Shown one piece after another: positions 62,619 through 63,998 of a stretch of 63,998 bases of DNA. Origin of the DNA: an uncultured Oscillospiraceae bacterium (GTDB lineage Bacteria > Bacillota > Clostridia > Oscillospirales > Oscillospiraceae). The stretch's first letter is position 1; each line of letters begins with the position of its first letter. The notes beneath the pieces are model-generated. The model was not told the origin of the DNA, made no database searches, and was given only the letters and a program-made list of their open reading frames with translations. The DNA lies in assembly GCA_934591845.1 (NCBI GenBank), contig CAKTPO010000012.1, positions 1 to 63,998 on the forward strand. Reading direction: 5' to 3'. The position numbers and the translations under genes are program-made.

Positions 62619-63542
62619 ATGAAAAACAAAAACGGAGTTTACATCATCGGTATTGACCACGGCTATGGCAACATCAAAACGGCGAACTGCTGCTTTCCTA
62701 CCGGTGTGGAGCGCAGCGACATGGAACCGACTTTCAAGAACGATTTGCTGATTTATCAGGGCCGTTACTACCAGATTGGCGTTGGGCATAAGGAATACGC
62801 CGCTGAAAAGGTCATGGACGAGGACTACTACATCCTGACTCTGGCGGCCATCGCCCGGGAGCTGAGCAGAGAACAAATCACCCAGGCAAATGTGTTTCTG
62901 GCGGCGGGGCTGCCCCTGTCCTGGGTGGTGAAACAGCGGAAGGCGTTCCAGGCGTACCTGCTACAGAATCGTGAGGTGGAGTTTTCTTTTCGGAGAAAGA
63001 ACTACCGCATCAGTATTGTAGGTGCAACAGTCTATCCCCAGGGATTTGCCGCAATCGCACCCATTGTCAACCACTTCACTGGCAGCAATATGCTCTGCGA
63101 CATTGGCAATGGTACCATGAACATTCTGCGCACTATGGACAGCAATGTGGATTTGCGCCAGATGTTCACGGAAAAGTATGGTGTGCAGCAGTGCGTCTTG
63201 GCTGTCCAGGAGGCCCTTATGCGGGAACATCACGCCGAACTGGAGGAACAGATGATCCACAATTTCTTGCGGTACGGTACAGTCGGCATCGACGAGGAAC
63301 TGGAAAAGACCATGAAGTTGACAGCCAGCGACTATGCGAAAAAAGTTTTCCGCAAGCTCCGGGAGCATGGTTACGATCCCCGGATTATGAGACTCTACGT
63401 GGTGGGCGGTGGTGGCTGCCTGCTGAAAAATTTCTTCCCCATTGCCCCTGACAAAATCATCATTAACAGCGACATTTGCGCCACGGCCAAAGGCTACGAG
63501 TACATGGCCGAGGTAAAAAATGTGACGGGAGGCGTGAAATGA
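62619..63542 (+). CDS. parM: ParM/StbA-family actin-like ATPase
   Basis: A 307-residue actin-fold protein: phosphate 1 IIGIDHGYGNIKTA (9-22), phosphate 2 MLCDIGNGTMNI near 164-175 and adenosine-binding YVVGGGGCLLKNF near 268. It should form ATP-dependent filaments that push replicated plasmid or element copies apart. AAAGGA precedes the ATG. Upstream lie the iteron cluster and a possible RNA; downstream a small DNA-binding-like protein overlaps the stop by 4 bases, completing a ParMRC layout. Related proteins are common on integrative conjugative elements of Firmicutes, so this marks the mobile backbone. Confidence 0.9.
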   Translation: MKNKNGVYIIGIDHGYGNIKTANCCFPTGVERSDMEPTFKNDLLIYQGRYYQIGVGHKEYAAEKVMDEDYYILTLAAIARELSREQITQANVFLAAGLPLSWVVKQRKAFQAYLLQNREVEFSFRRKNYRISIVGATVYPQGFAAIAPIVNHFTGSNMLCDIGNGTMNILRTMDSNVDLRQMFTEKYGVQQCVLAVQEALMREHHAELEEQMIHNFLRYGTVGIDEELEKTMKLTASDYAKKVFRKLREHGYDPRIMRLYVVGGGGCLLKNFFPIAPDKIIINSDICATAKGYEYMAEVKNVTGGVK

Positions 63543-63862
63543 GGTCCACAAAAACCACAATACGCTTCAAGCTGTCCCGTGCCGAGGATGCCCGTGCGCT
63601 GGAATATCTGAGGAATCGGAAAGCGGCGGGGAGTTCTTTCAGCAAATCCGTGGTGCAGGCCATCAACGACTGCTTGGATGCCCAAGAGGCAGAAAGCAGA
63701 GAGGACTCCTTCATGGGCAGATTCCGGCTGATGCTTCGGGAAGAACTGAAAGGGGTTGGAAATACAGTTTCTTTTCAGCCTGTTTCGGAGCCGTCCCAGC
63801 AGTCGCAGGAAAACGCTGAGCAAACGCTGGCGTTTTTGGATGCTTTCGACGGCATGGAATGA
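63539..63862 (+). CDS. ParR-like small ribbon-helix-helix protein
   Basis: A 107-residue protein. The N-terminal 45 residues (TTIRFKLSRAEDARALEYL, then SFSKSVVQAIND) fit a ribbon-helix-helix: one strand and two helices, a fold used by ParR adaptors. The C-terminal half is acidic and Gln-rich and may contact ParM, as ParR tails do. It starts inside the end of parM (ATGA). An earlier ATG in the same frame at 63476 lies within parM and has no ribosome site. The partition role is inferred from position and fold. Confidence 0.7.
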   Translation: MRSTKTTIRFKLSRAEDARALEYLRNRKAAGSSFSKSVVQAINDCLDAQEAESREDSFMGRFRLMLREELKGVGNTVSFQPVSEPSQQSQENAEQTLAFLDAFDGME

Positions 63863-63998
63863 GAAAATGACGGCGTTTTTCCAGAGAAATGCCATCGCTG
63901 CACGAACATTCCCAAAGCTCCACCGTCGCATTTGATGGTTTGTGACGGCAAAATTGGAAAACACGGTGGCAATTTTTCCCGAAACCGCCGTCAGAAAG
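63863..63998. other. Right edge of the window, no gene seen
   Basis: The last 136 bases contain no complete gene or clear signal. The repeated word GACGGC/GCCGTC occurs several times and could form weak hairpins. The element continues beyond the window. Confidence 0.5.

Overview
The window looks like a chromosomal segment of a GC-rich gut Clostridia, most likely an Oscillospiraceae-type anaerobe. The reasons are a GerA-type spore germination operon, many ABC uptake operons with Gram-positive lipoprotein receptors, strong AGGAGG-like ribosome binding sites, consensus sigma-A promoters, and dispersed non-coding repeats of a kind common in these genomes. This placement is inference; no rRNA or other phylogenetic marker is present.

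Positions 1-47,760 are ordinary chromosome. In order: a germination operon (GerA, a short GerC-like protein, a GerAB-like permease; minus strand, 194-2911); an amino-acid ABC operon with an M20/AbgB-like amidohydrolase (3001-6957); a TrpXYZ-type ABC operon (8065-10894); a DUF5692-like membrane protein; an exported lipoprotein; a sugar-type ABC operon whose receptor gene is last (13337-17803); a TrmH/SpoU methyltransferase; a lysine ABC operon controlled by a recognisable lysine riboswitch (18802-21603); a HAD phosphatase; a MoxR-VWA pair; a MarR-regulated heterodimeric ABC exporter (25402-29528); a BlaI/BlaR1-like regulatory pair with twin operators, its sensor apparently split by a frameshift (30149-33395); an MBOAT O-acyltransferase with a DHHW partner; an ECF sigma factor with its membrane partner; a second, unrelated MoxR-VWA pair; four glycosyltransferases; a MATE transporter; and tRNA-Tyr. 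Three full copies and one partial copy of a composite intergenic repeat lie at 7205-7995, 24640-25300, 29529-30080 and 36483-36620.

Immediately after tRNA-Tyr (47676-47760) the sequence becomes visibly AT-richer and contains decayed IS1182-type transposase remnants. It then enters a plus-strand defence island: a MORC/MutL-like GHKL ATPase, a Z1-domain superfamily II ATPase, a PD-(D/E)XK protein, an AIPR protein, a cytosine-5 DNA methyltransferase, a decayed Vsr endonuclease and a large PD-(D/E)XK plus SEC-C protein. The first five are packed with short gaps or overlaps behind one consensus promoter, consistent with a multi-component restriction-modification system of the kind predicted from gene neighbourhoods. 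The AIPR gene carries a single in-frame TAG stop in the loop of a perfect 7-bp hairpin. The Vsr gene has two frame changes and one stop.

The right end (61427-63862) is mobile-element backbone: TnpV, a cluster of degenerate direct repeats, a GC-rich segment with strong RNA-like pairing, a ParM/StbA-type actin ATPase and a small ribbon-helix-helix-like protein, together resembling a type II (ParMRC) partition module. The island is therefore probably part of, or next to, an integrative or plasmid-like element that continues past the right edge.
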